The notes under the pieces: generated by a model
Databases searched by the model: none
Seen by the model: the letters and a program-made list of their open reading frames with translations, nothing else
What the model was told of the DNA's origin: nothing
Part shown: positions 12,527-23,635 of the stretch, piece by piece
Numbering within the stretch: the stretch's first letter is position 1
Layout of the letters: each line of letters opens with the position of its first letter
From: Aphelenchoides besseyi
Lineage: Eukaryota; Nematoda; Chromadorea; Rhabditida; Aphelenchoididae
Direction: 5' to 3'
NCBI GenBank assembly: GCA_024699855.1
Contig: JAMPIQ010000001.1
Coordinates: forward strand, 8,246,001-8,310,000
Length of the DNA stretch: 64,000 nucleotides
Made by a program: the position numbers and the translations under genes

Positions 12527-14058
12527 ATGAATGCCACGGGTGCTCCAACTCATGCCGTCGTTCTTCCACCACCCGTTCAACTACAAATCGTTGCTTACTG
12601 TTACATTCTTCCCGTTTGTTTAATCGTTTAACACGCTCTTAGATCAATTTGTTTTCAGGTAATTTGTGTTCTCGGTATTGTGGGTAATGTAATGAATATT
12701 ATCACCCTGGCTTCACGGCGTCTACGTGCTGTTTCTTACATGTGAGTCATTCGTTCAACCTTACCAAGGTATTCTTCTAATCTTAGGTACTTGAGAGGAT
12801 TGGCTACGGCCGATCTGCTTTGCATGCTGTTTGTTCTTGCATTTGCTACTTGCGAAGTTCTCAACTATCTTGGTTTTGCATTGGCTGAATCGTGGTGGTT
12901 TGGTTTCTATCAGGCACATTTCATGCTCAGTTTGATCAATTGGGCGCTTTCTACCGCGAATGCCCAAGTTGTTGCTCTTTCATTGGAACGTTATGTCTCC
13001 GTTGTCTTTCCGATGCACTTTCGTCAATGGAATTCGCCGACTCGGGCAAGACGAGCAATTTTCATTGCGTATATTATTCCCGCACTCTTCTACTTACCTT
13101 ACGCTTTCAATCGCTACGAAGTGGCGACCAAAGAACGAGACGGTCGAATCGTTTACTTTGCTGCCGATTCGGAGGCTTCGAAGACCGTTGCTTGGCAGGT
13201 AAGTGCAATTCTTCTAATCAAACTAATAACAAGCCAATCAGATTTACAAATGGACGAGAGAAGCAATTCTTCGGTTTGCTCCGATTATTATTCTTTCGAT
13301 TTTGAATCTTCAAATCATGAGCGCATTTCGACGTCGACAAAAGATGTTCGCTCGACTCACAAACCGGGACCAGTCACAGAGTCGAGACGAGACTCTTCTT
13401 TATCTGCTCGGAGCCATTGTCGGAGCATTTTTTATTTGCAACATTGGCGCTGCGGTTAATTTGCTTCTGATCAACGAACAAATCAAACAACGTTTCGATT
13501 ACCAAATCTTTCGAGCGGTAGCCAATTTGCTTGAAATCACCAACCACGCTGCTCAGGTTCGTTGAATGAACGAAAGAACTGATGATAACCACTTTTTTAG
13601 TTCTACATTTTCTGCGCATGTTCGTCGGATTATCGAGCAGCATTTCGCACGACGTTTCCGTGTTTCCAAGTACGTTGACACAACAAGACACTTATCGATA
13701 ATGCATTTAGGCGTATTATTCTAATCGCGACAAAATACGATCATTCATGAAAAGAGGAGCACTGAAAGACGAGTTCAGTGAAAAACAACGACCCATTGGT
13801 ATGTCGACAAGCACAGCAAATGCGGGAGTTGGTGGAACTTCGAGTCAATGTAGTCAACTAAATCATAAACGCTCAACTACGGCGACTATCGAACCGATTT
13901 CACTTTCATGTTGTCCTCCAAATACCGTTGATTTGGCGGTTGGGACGATTCAGTTGGCGAGTGCTGAAGACGATCTCATAACGAGCGACGAGGAATCGGA
14001 CAGTTTGCTTTGCGGAACAGACACTCACGACGAATTAAACGGCACCACATTTCTCTAA
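12527..14058 (+). CDS. Rhodopsin-family neuropeptide-type G protein-coupled receptor
   Basis: Starts at ATG 12527, 11 nt after a good splice acceptor (TTTCAG ending 12515), and ends with TAA 14056-14058. It has a short N-terminus with NAT, a potential glycosylation site, and seven hydrophobic segments. TM1 contains GNVMNIITL. TM2 contains LATADLLCMLFVL. TM3 ends with ERYVSVVFPMHF, the E/DRY motif. TM6 and TM7 follow, and the latter carries ITNHAAQFYIFCACS before an intracellular Cys patch. The roughly 120-residue C-terminal tail is Ser/Thr-rich. The overall pattern resembles nematode FMRFamide/peptide receptors. The ligand cannot be told from sequence. It would couple to G proteins at the plasma membrane of neurons or muscle. 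AATAAA is at 14198-14203. Confidence 0.85.
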
Positions 14059-14435
14059 GAATTCTCTTTTTCTCTTTGTGTTGCGGGTCTTTTAACTGCT
14101 CAATTAGACAAATCAGTTCGATCTCTTCAAACTTATTTTCAACTACGTGGTATTCATTCGACAATTCAAATCTAAATCCAACTTTTGTGATATGACAAAT
14201 AAAAGTATGTGCATTTGAAGCTCACTAACAAACCACGAAACGAACATAACTATTGTTGTTCATACCAACATTTTTTGAAACAAATTGTTCTGGGACCTTC
14301 AACGTGAGAAAGTTCCGAAAATTCAAACATCAGTTTTACCGTTTTATTGTTCGTTTTGGCCCAACTGAATCAACACAAACGATCAAATTGAAATGTTGTT
14401 CATTTCACAACAAAGAAGACACCTCTCGTTGACTG

Positions 14436-14719
14436 TCATTGGCGTTTGTTTGCAGAACTGTGATGTGCAGATGGAACCGTTAATCTCGGACCGCTTTGTT
14501 TATGAACCGAAGGCTGAGTTGTCGATATGCCGTCATTTGCTACGGTCGTTGGCTCGATTACTAAAACATAAGCTTTGCAAATAAGACTAGAAGACGAACA
14601 ATTTACCGTTAATTTTGACGTCCGGCTCTGCCTCCTGAAACGAACAGAATTGGATTGCGGTATCGTATTTAATGCAAACTTACGAGAATGACACGCATAC
14701 AAGAAGAACAAGCGCCCAT
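14436..14719 (-). CDS. 62-residue protein with N-myristoyl/palmitoyl signal
   Basis: A three-exon gene on the minus strand: exons 14684-14719, 14607-14634 and 14436-14560, joined by ~46-49-nt introns with GTAAG/GTAAAT donors and TTTCAG/TTTTAG acceptors. The exons sum to 189 nt, giving a 62-residue protein in one frame. It begins MGACSSCMRVIL: Gly2 with small residues at 5-6 fits N-myristoylation, and Cys4 and Cys7 are likely palmitoylation sites. The rest is polar and probably disordered (IEPTTVANDGISTTQPS, ending SSANKRQ). It would sit on the cytosolic face of a membrane. No family is recognised. Correct phasing of both introns is the main evidence that it is real. Gene finders often miss genes this small. 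Confidence 0.65.
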
Positions 14720-15563
14720 TAGAATTGATGTTTGAAACGCATTATCGACATGAACAGGTGATATAATGGACGTGCGAAACAGCTAAATATCTGCAAGCGT
14801 GTCTAAACATACTCAACAGTTAATTTCACAATACACACGCAACGCGGCCGTTCAAGTCATGTGAACAGCTAATTCGAGGATCATTATGCTCTCCGATTTC
14901 AGTGATAGGACGGCAATTACCACGCGCATATTTCCGCTTCAGTTCAACTAACTTTTCCTTCTTCATTCTCTATTCTCCATGGTAACAACTCAATGGGTTA
15001 TTCTCAATCTAATAACCACCAAACACGCCAACTTGACCAAAATATTGTATAAGAAGATGTCATGCGTCTGTTGAAGACGTGTAATTTTGCCAAATGTCGG
15101 CAGATTACGGTGCTCAATGAACGTGTTATTTCGAATTTTTCGACTGTCGAAAAATGTCGTGTTTTTGTAAACCAAAAACCATCAACTCAAAGATAAATGT
15201 TCTTTCAATTCGATAAACCGAAATGCTAAAAACGACGGAAACTGATCTTGAACGTATTTGGGACCAAAGTGGGTGGTTGAATGTTAAGAATGTGAAATGA
15301 CCGATTCGATTTAAACAACAATGTTATTTACGTCAACTAAATAGGCTTCTTAATTAACTGCGTGGTCTCGTTTCATAACGAACACAAACTACCACCTTTG
15401 GGGTTTGTATGACGTAATTTGGTTTATTACGATACCACTTCGACCTGAATAGAAAAAGAACCGGCAATGAGGCTAATGGCATTGAAATGCGCAAGACGAC
15501 GAGTGAGTTTGAGCATCGAGATATGTGTTAATTAAGCTAACTACCGACGTTTAAAGCTGCGAG
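14720..15563. other. Spacer with no gene seen
   Basis: AT-rich sequence between two minus-strand genes. It probably holds the promoter of the small lipid-anchored gene and the 3' UTR of the phospholipase. No motif stands out. Confidence 0.4.
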
Positions 15564-17453
15564 TTAAACTGGTGCCGATGAAGAATTGGTTTGGGTTCCA
15601 TTTAATTCCGCTTTTTCGTTTTTCAAATGTGAGAGATCCGGAGGTGGAGCGTTGGGATTCCATGGCGGCGGAGTAGTCAGAGAAGTGTCTGAAATGCAGA
15701 TTGTTTTCTGAAAATAACAGAACACGAACCCAAGTCTGTACCCTCGAATACAAACTCCTTGTATCGGGCCGCTACTTCACGAGGCTCCGGACCATCTTGT
15801 CCAAAACAACGACGTAGATGAGCAACAACAATCTCCAAAATTGCTTCTCCAGTGAATGTAGGATCCAATTCTCCTTGAAGTGAAAACTTTCGACCAACAT
15901 ATCCGGGCATTAAATACGCAAAGTCACTGAACGACTGATGTACAATGTCTCTACAAACACAAGCAATTACCGAGTGAGTGCAAGTGGCTTACTTGAATGT
16001 AAAAAGTGTTTGGTTTTCCAAATGGTACATTCGCTTTACGTTCTCTGGCCATTGCCATTTGCTGGCGTTCAAAAATAAAGTTGATTGAGTAACCCGAGAA
16101 TAAAGATCTGTTTCAATCGGATACAACCAGCCATCCAATGAAATTGCTGTGGAAAAGTCGGTTGAGAACGCCGCTGCCGCAATTGCAGCACTTGCACCAA
16201 ACGAATGTCCGACCATTGCCGCCTTCTCCATATCCAATCGTCCTTTAAATTGTGACCAATCAAAATCGTAGCCATAGATAATTTTTGAGCCAGTTAGTTT
16301 TCGATCAATTGGACCGGCAATACCCGCGTTCAACTCCTCCATTACAGAAAAAGCACGAAGACACTCGCCAACACGATAATGTAGCTAGAAACATAACAAC
16401 ATGTTTTATTGTTCCTTATCCGAACAAACTTGTCGATTTCTTTGCTTGAACTCAGCTTCTCCATCTGGATAAGTTGTCATAGTTATTGGCCTCTCAATAA
16501 TCTACGAGAATGATGACCACTTAGTTCGAATTCTACTTACCACTCCACTAATTGGATCGGTTTCCAGCGTGAATGACCAACTTGCACTTCTGTCTCGGTG
16601 TCTGAAAGAAATCTATGAAATTTCGGCGACTATTTTGTCGCACTCAATGGCAACAACCACGTAGCCATAGCTGGCCAACGATGCGCACAAAGTCGAATAG
16701 CAAATTCGATTACCGCTGATTCCATGCGAGAAAATAAGCACAGGAAACTTCGGATCGTCCAAATCCTCTTCAAGACATTGAGCGGAATGTGAATGCGGAA
16801 GTCGTTCATCTTCGGATATCTCACTCAGTTGAACAGCCGATTGAGAACCGTGTAATGAGGTGTTCAGATTGTGGACGTTTGTTCGTTCCAGACGATGCGA
16901 ATACAAGGGTTCAGCCCATGAGGCAGGAATCCTAAAATTTGTGTGGTCCAAAGTGCAATTCAATCACGCCATCGCGCCACAACTCCCTTATTATGGAACG
17001 ACGTCAAAAAAAACTCACCGTCTTTCGCCTGTAATAAATTAACTGTTGACATAAGCCCACCGCGTATCTACTCACCTACAATCCAATCGAAGAAGAAGTG
17101 CATTTTCCGTGGATGCATTTGACGATATTCGGCCAAACCGTTCAGATACTCGGCTCGCGGTTTCCATAGCGGATATTGAACCGGTTCTTCGCGCTAAATT
17201 CGGTCAAATTAGAGGAAATTAAACCGAAGGACACATACGGAGTCGTGTGATAGTGAGGCGGGATAGAAAATACGAGCAAAAAGACCGCAATCGTTATCGT
17301 TTTCGGCGGCAACCATCAAATCTGCACAGCCAACCTAAAATCCACGGGAATTACACGACATTTACGTTGACTGCTTACATCATATTGACCTTTTCCAACA
17401 ATCGGAAGGGAACTTGTCGGTCGGGTTGCTTGATTCGACGAGGTCAAACCCAT
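15564..17453 (-). CDS. PAFAH2: Platelet-activating factor acetylhydrolase 2-like phospholipase
   Basis: Minus strand, ATG at 17453-17451, stop TAA at 15566-15564. The N-terminus reads MGLTSSN, a myristoylation signal like that of mammalian PAFAH2. It continues with the family blocks [29 protein letters not shown] and [13 protein letters not shown]. The nucleophile elbow is GHSFGAS (Ser), the Asp lies in SLDGWLYP, and the His is in the block before [14 protein letters not shown], so the alpha/beta-hydrolase catalytic triad is complete. The enzyme removes short or oxidised sn-2 acyl chains from phospholipids and acts in the cytosol or at membranes. A proline-rich, polar C-terminal tail ([12 protein letters not shown]) is an addition relative to PAFAH2. 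Introns are short throughout. Confidence 0.9.
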
Positions 17454-18792
17454 GGCCTCAAAAAAGAAAGTAAAATAAACAAAACGGTTTCACGCACAAA
17501 AAATCCGGAAGCCGACAACAAGGAAACGGTTTAAATAAACCAGTGAATCACCGGCCACCAAAAGCTTTTTGTTTTTTGTTCGGTCGCTTCTTTTGAGCGG
17601 CACTTCAGAAGATGTCGCCGAGCTTATTCCCCAACGTCTTTGTTCCGTCAAAATGCCACCAGACTCTAAAATTGGAAAACAAACTTCAACTGCGACCTTT
17701 TCTTATCAGCTGCTTAGACGACGTCTGGACAAATTCAGAGACCGTCTCGGCGGTCGATCAGCGTTTTTCCCTCCGAAAAAATGAAAATCAGTCACAACTT
17801 TCGTACTTTGTGCACGAGACTTTGGCGGAAACACACCAATTCACTGACTGCTCGAGCGAACCTGCCTCCCGATCAGAACGCAAAGAAACGAAAGATGAGC
17901 AACTCGGTCGTCATTACAACCCACTTGTGATGAACATGAATTGTAGATTCAAACATCAGCTTTCGGATCATAAGCCCAGGTTTACTCCGTGAAAACACGT
18001 CCGGCCAATTTTTGCGGTCGTCTGAATGCAACGGCTTTTTGCCCGTTTGGCTGCTTCTCATCGTCGGAGGTATGAGGCAAATGGCGAGTGGACAAAATCT
18101 CTGCACTGCGCAGTCTCCGAACTCATGGTCCCCAAATAACCTGCCGGTTTAATAGAACTGCATCGTTGAAGCGCATTAATCGCTAATCAAATTTGCGCTT
18201 TCAGTTTCTCAACCTTCTTTAAACACCAACAAACTGAGTACCGTAAATCGACAAACAACTCGAACGACACAAATGGAAATTGCGCGCCAAACTTCTTCAC
18301 TTGAAGAGAAATCTGACGAAAATGTCAAATGCAATTCTTTAGCCCGAAGGCAGAAGTTGAAATCGAGGATTTGAAATTTTCGAAGACAAACGAAAATTTT
18401 ACTCAAATTTTCGTCTTTCTGTTTCCTGAGCAGCTCGACGGTTTGTGATTGTTTTCGTGTTGATAAGGTGCGCGATGGGCAGTCGAAGTGCCGCGTGAGC
18501 TAAATGCATCGGACAACAAGGACGAAACTTAATCGAGTTTACGAATTCTCTCTTCAGAGGGCGCCATTTTAAGGACGTTTTATCCCGCTTCCCGTCGACA
18601 CCCCGCAAAGTTTGTTCGATCTTCATCTTTGGACCTCAAAAATTGCAGGTCGTTACTTTGGTCGTTTTCGAAACTTGAAACGGTGAGCAGCAACGTGCTC
18701 GGGAGTTTACCGCCTAGTACTTCCGGAAGTGAGCGAACAAATGCAGACGACATACGAAGGCATGAGCAGGAGTTCGGATTAAACCACCGACT
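17454..18792. other. Spacer with no supported gene
   Basis: About 1.3 kb between the divergently transcribed phospholipase (-) and the CPG4-like gene (+). It probably holds both promoters. ORFs of up to 126 codons occur but lack coding signatures and overlap on both strands. Confidence 0.4.
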
Positions 18793-19597
18793 ATGTATCT
18801 CAAACCGACTCTTCATTTTCTGTTCTTTATTCCAATAACTTTCGCTTCGATATTACAAAGTAATGACAATTCAGTTGATTTGACTCGTGATCATTGTTCT
18901 CGAGTTACAGAGCAGACGATCTCCGACTGTTTGAGTGTGAGTCGATGATCGAATTGTGTTAATGAGAATCTTTAGCCGATTCTAAATTACGCCAATTCGA
19001 TTCAACAAACTTCAGCCAGCAACTCGCCGTTTTCGTTGCAAGGAGGCGACGTCTTCAAAAAGCTGTGCACTTTGTATAGCGCATTTAAGGTCCACTAGTA
19101 TTCGAGTGGTGATTAATAAACTCATGTATTATAGGATTGTACTCGCGGTATCAATTGCCATTCGATTTCGATCGAAGCCGTTGAAGCGTCTTATGGATAC
19201 ATGTGTGGTGCCGGTCATTCGCATTTTCAGAAGCACGCCGCTTGTTTCGCTGAAGTCGAAAGTCAACGCGAATACCAACTGTGTCGAGACGCAGCATCCG
19301 AATCAATGGACGATGCGGTGCGAAGTAAAACCGAAGACTTGGATCTTTACTTTCAAAAACTTTGTCATGTAATGGACGATTATCTTCGTTGTTGTCGACC
19401 GTTTGTCGTCGAGAAATGTGGTCAAGATGCATGGCGTTTGGTTTCCCAAGTGGGTTTCTTATACAAACAAGAATCTGTTCGAGTTGTTTCCAAAAAGCAC
19501 TGTACGAATAACTCATTTATTCCGTGCATTTCAGATTACCATTGACAGCCTCAAAGTCACGATGCCGAGTTGCGACGTGAACAACGCACTTCTGTGA
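18793..19597 (+). CDS. Secreted cysteine-rich protein, CPG4/T20D4.11-like
   Basis: ATG 18793, stop TGA 19595-19597, four exons, about 215 residues. It begins with a signal peptide (LHFLFFIPITFAS). The mature part has a regular Cys pattern: HCSRV, DCL, KKLC, DCTRGINC, YMCG, HAACFAEVE, QLCRDAA, KLCHVMDDYLRCCRP, EKCG and PSCDV. This order, with an aromatic-containing YGYMCGAG block followed by ACF and Y..C, resembles nematode CPG4 or T20D4.11-like domains. Some members of these families are chondroitin proteoglycans of the eggshell, and others are of unknown role. The family call is by eye and moderate. Secretion and disulfide content are well supported. AATAAA occurs about 65 nt after the stop. 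Confidence 0.75.
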
Positions 19598-19723
19598 AAT
19601 ACTTCCGTAATTACGAGCAATTTGTTTCATTCCTCGCACTGTAAATGACATTCAACGTTCAATAAAATATGTATTTATTATGAAACAAATCAAAACAAAC
19701 AATCTAATGTATAACTGCATCGT

Positions 19724-20686
19724 TCAGACTCGTAATGCCGTTATGACTTCACTGCACTTTGCGTTGACCTTCAGAGTTCCCAAATCATCAGCACGTGTCT
19801 TTCCGATGTTCACAATAACAATCGGTATCCTTCGCATCGACGCGAAGTGGACAAAACGAAATCCACTTAGGACAGTAAGCGAAGAGCCGAAAACTAACAA
19901 CAAATCAGACTGCTCCATATGTTCGTAACATTCATCTACTGCTTGACGTGGAACATTATCTCCAAAGAAAACGACATCAGTTTTAAGAATCGAACGTTCA
20001 CCACACAATTGGCAATACGGAATTCGAAAGTTTGTCAGAGCCGAGTCGGGGATGTCAATGTCGCCGTCTGGTTTCATTTCACCCACATCTTCGATTCTCC
20101 AATCTGGATTCAGTTCTTTGATCATCGTTTGAATTTCAATTCTGAAGCCCATAGAAATACTTTCTATCAAATCGTTGAACATACCGGGGATATTTTCGTT
20201 TACATCCCATGCAAACAACTCTTGTGGCGGATCCGTGAAGTTCAGTGAGTCGCGTCGAACCGGCTTTCAAGTGAAGTGCATCGACATTCTGAGTTATCAT
20301 CCACTGAAATTTGGCCGTTTTCTTTTCCCATTCCGCCAATGTCAAATGCGAAATATTACACGGAGCTGAGTTAAATCGTGGATGTGCGACGTAGTTTCGG
20401 GCCCAGTAACGTCGTCTGAAGTATTCGGAGCTCATAAACTCGTGGTGTTGAATCGGTCGATGCGGAGTTCTAGCGAATTGTCCAACTCTTTCTGAGCGGT
20501 AGTCAGGTATTCCTGAGACAAGCAATAAGAATAACACCAACTGAACTTACCGCTTTCCGTAGACAATCCAGCACCTGTGAGCACAGCGAACCTGTTCGAG
20601 TTGTCGATTAGCTTCTGAATGTTGTGAATCGCAACTTCCGACACAGGTTCTGCCTGCGGAACAAACCGCATTAGACCACTCATCAT
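19724..20686 (-). CDS. SIRT4: SIRT4-type mitochondrial sirtuin
   Basis: Minus strand, ATG 20686-20684, stop TGA at 19726-19724, two short introns, about 290 residues. NAD-binding GAGLSTESG joins IPDYRS across the first intron. The central block TPHRPIQHHEF and RRRYWARN are SIRT4 hallmarks. Catalytic sequences TQNVDALH and ELHGSA (His) are intact. Two CxxC pairs (CMGC and CQLC) bind zinc, and DVVFFGDNVP, VFGSSL and IVNIGKTRADDL follow in family order. SIRT4 removes lipoyl, methylglutaryl and similar acyl groups or ADP-ribosylates targets such as glutamate dehydrogenase in mitochondria. The N-terminus MMSGLMRFVPQAE is short for a transit peptide but resembles the nematode homologues. The stop codons of this gene and the CPG4-like gene face each other 126 bp apart. 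Confidence 0.95.
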
Positions 20687-20922
20687 AACCTTGCGTTAAG
20701 GTCAATTTTGCTGCAAGAAAACCGTTGGCTTTTGAATCTCACATTTGTAAAACGTTTTCATTTCACGATTTAAACTTTCTACAGAATAGTAATTAAAATC
20801 ATGTATTTAGAAAATAATGTGATGTCAAGTGTTCTTTAGTAACTTTTGACATCTTGGCCACAAATGCGTCCTGAAACTTGTGGTCAATAATTGACACTGG
20901 TCAGTTGGTCATTTTAACCGAA

Positions 20923-22382
20923 ATGTCCAGATTACAACTAAATACCTACTCAAAAGCAATTTTACTCATGCATCGAAACGGCTATGTGTGTAATCGTCCA
21001 AAAGATGAGACGATGTCAGCCTTCGATTTTTTCAAATACTTGGTGAGTTTTCTATAAAGAGTGCTTCTGAGCAATAGTCTTCAGCTGGTCTCACGACAGT
21101 TCCTTCATGCATCTCAACTGTACCGAGTCTACCAGTTTGCAATCTTCGCATACTGTAGATACGACAACAAATTCTACGTCTCAACAGAAGGAAGAAAAGC
21201 TGTCGGCGGCTGGGCAACACACTTCAAGTTGACTTTGGAGGAGATTCAAACTTGAAACCGACTACTCAATGCACAGTACGTAGGCCTATTTAGATACCAA
21301 TACGAATACGCGAAAGAGTTTTCGGCTGTTAGCAGGTTCTTCACAGGTTTGCTTTAATGTTCTATCTCAAGTCAACTTTATTTTAGGGCCCATTGCGTTA
21401 TGTCTGAGTCGAGATATATATAACACACAAAATCACGGTGGTATCATCAAACAAGTGCAGAAACAGTTATATTCATTTCGTGGCAATGCAAAATCTCTTT
21501 ATATTTCATTGGAAGTGCCTCAACTCAATTTAGCTTATAGTAACATGGATATCGAAAGCCCTTGTGAGTTTCCTAACGGTTCAAATCACATCTCGATTAG
21601 ATCAACTAAAGATGGTGTTGACAAAGCACCGAATCAAAAAAGTGGTCGCAGGAAACGATAGTATATATTCTCCAAGATTCGACGGTAAGATTCTCGTCTC
21701 AAAAACATTAATTAGAAGTTTTCAGCGACTATTGGCGACAACTTCTTCGACAATTTCCCCACATGTCCTTCTGTTGAGAAACTGATACTTCGTTGTAAGG
21801 ATTTAGACGAAAATCATGATCTCATTTCAAAACTTACTAAAATGTTGCCGTTTTTTCCTAATTTAGTAGAGTCGACGTGCTATTTTGTAGCTGAGCACTA
21901 TACACCCGAGCAAGTAGATCATCTTTTTCAGTACAAACATCAAGTCAATGACATTTCAGTTCAGTTTACAAAAACTGGTTAATTGGATAAGAGAAGAATG
22001 CAGTAAGATTAAGGAGCTGCAAAAAGCGTGGCTATCCACCACTGAGATGCTACTTGACTATAGGTTCAAAATACGCAAACCGGAGTCAAAAAAAGTAAAA
22101 CACGTTATGAGATCAAATTTAAGTGTGTTTTAGGTTGTGAAGCAACTAGTAAAAGAGATACTCAAGACTACAAAGTTCAGTCACTTGGGTTCTGTTGAGC
22201 CCATCATTCCAAAATCCAGCAACGATGAAAATAACGTGCTTATCAAACAACATTGTAGCGTCGAACTATGGCGAAGTCAACCAAATTGTTTTGCTCTTTT
22301 ACTATTCACAGTCGACTTGGATTCACTTACACTGGATGATGATGAATCAGAAGACGAGTCGAGAGAACATGACAACAGTTAA
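20923..22382 (+). CDS. Orphan protein, possibly one gene with a leucine-rich segment
   Basis: A start at ATG 20923 (MSRLQLNTYSKAILL) and a stop at 22380-22382. A TGA at 21253-21255 ends the first frame unless a 66-nt intron, with donor at CACTTCAA|GTTGAC and acceptor CTATTTAG, removes it. With that intron the frame continues unbroken. A further 46-nt intron around 21915-21960 likewise resolves an apparent frameshift. The model contains FFDNFPTCPSVEKLILRCKDL and LPFFPNLVE, which look like leucine-rich F-box-associated sequence. It ends in an acidic tail (LDDDESEDESREHDNS). No family is recognised with confidence. If the first intron is not used, there are two genes, a 95-residue one and another starting later. 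Confidence 0.5.
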
Positions 22383-23635
22383 CTTATTTCTTTTTGTATT
22401 GGCTATGCGCTTGACTAACGAATTTCATTTATGATCTAGTGACAAACATTCTCGCAAACAAAATTGTAACAGCTCTTTATTTTTAATTGTATGATGACGT
22501 TAAAAACAACTGCTCCTTAATTGAAGTTGCTTCAAAACTGTTCCATGTACATAATAAGCCTATGAAAGAATTTGTTTGAACATATGAGAAAACAGTTGGT
22601 TGCGTAATCCATTACTATGAACGGCTCAACCACAATTCTAAAGCACTTATTACCGACGATGGAAGGAAATTAATCGTATGATTCTTTCGAGATAACAGAA
22701 CAAATGCTCGACCATAATACCACAGATGGCCATCGAATAAAGTGCTGCAACAAAACAAATCACAGTTCAATGGTTATTCCATCAGATCTCGTGCGAAAGA
22801 AGTTAATGAAAGATTCCACCGCGAAGACGCGAGACTAGGTGCAAAGTGGACTCCTTTGAATGCTTTAATAGCAGCTATGGATATGTTACCGTACAATCTT
22901 TGGTGGATTTATTGTCTTTCTCTCAACAAACTAATAGTCTGCGTCCGTTTTCGTGGACAAATCTGCTTCATCGCGTTTCACTGATTCTTCTCGCTTCTGA
23001 CTTGTCGATTGACTTTGCGGATTTTCTTGATTTGGCTTCAATGTTGGAGTGTTTATAGTCGATTGAACGGTCTGTTCGACACGAACCGCCGATTTGTTGT
23101 TAACTGGTTGAACCGAATAAATCATCGTAATCAGACGTCAGCTAAAAATATTCCTATCCAAGAAAAAACAATTTACCTACAGTTTGAAGAGTGTTGTGTT
23201 GACTAAAACAGTTCTTTTTAAAGATTTCCTTGTGCCGTCTTTAAACATCCTTGAAACTGAAATTGAAAACGCTTTAATGGTCTGTCAAACGCAAATAGAT
23301 ACGTAAAAAGACAAAGATCAATTGTTACTCACAGTCAAAACGCAAGAAATGATGTCCATTTGGCACTTTTCTACAAACAGCAATGTTGCTCTTTAGATCG
23401 AACAAAGAAGCGCGATTTATAGCGGATCTAAAACGCCGCGATTATGCATTTTGAACTTCTGTGCAGTTCACTCTCTTGTTCTTTCGTTTTGCAACTCCAA
23501 TCGAACATTTTTGCGGATTACATTGGGGTTTGATTCAAAGTATTTGTAACTTTTTGTTCATGAACATTTCACAATTTCAACCGACTAGCACAAAATAGTG
23601 GCATTAAAGTTGTTACAAAAAAGAATTGGAGAAGT
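22383..23635. other. Spacer holding a duplicated gene end
   Basis: No intact gene. It includes a 195-bp segment (22892-23086) that is the reverse complement of 33083-33277. The minus-strand frame in that segment is open for about 64 codons, but no splice path gives an upstream exon without stops. A short minus-strand ORF (from about 23360, with one intron) ends in all frames before reaching it. The rest is AT-rich. Confidence 0.5.
22892..23086 (-). pseudogene. Detached copy of the 3' end of the gene at 32448-33238
   Basis: By eye this 195-bp stretch is identical, in reverse orientation, to 33083-33277. It contains the last ~51 codons, the stop codon and the start of the 3' UTR, including AATAAA of the source gene. 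Flanking sequence differs on both sides, and there is no poly(A) tail or obvious target-site duplication, so it looks like a DNA-level segmental copy rather than a retrocopy. It lacks a start and upstream exons, so it is probably not functional. Confidence 0.7.

Noticed and set aside
21253..21255. In-frame TGA as selenocysteine or readthrough codon
   Set aside because: A 66-nt intron removing it keeps the frame, the context shows no selenoprotein features, and two separate genes are an equally simple alternative.
22931..23125. Minus-strand ORF as an independent gene
   Set aside because: Most of it is the exact inverted copy of the 33 kb gene end, and all frames entering from upstream meet stops.
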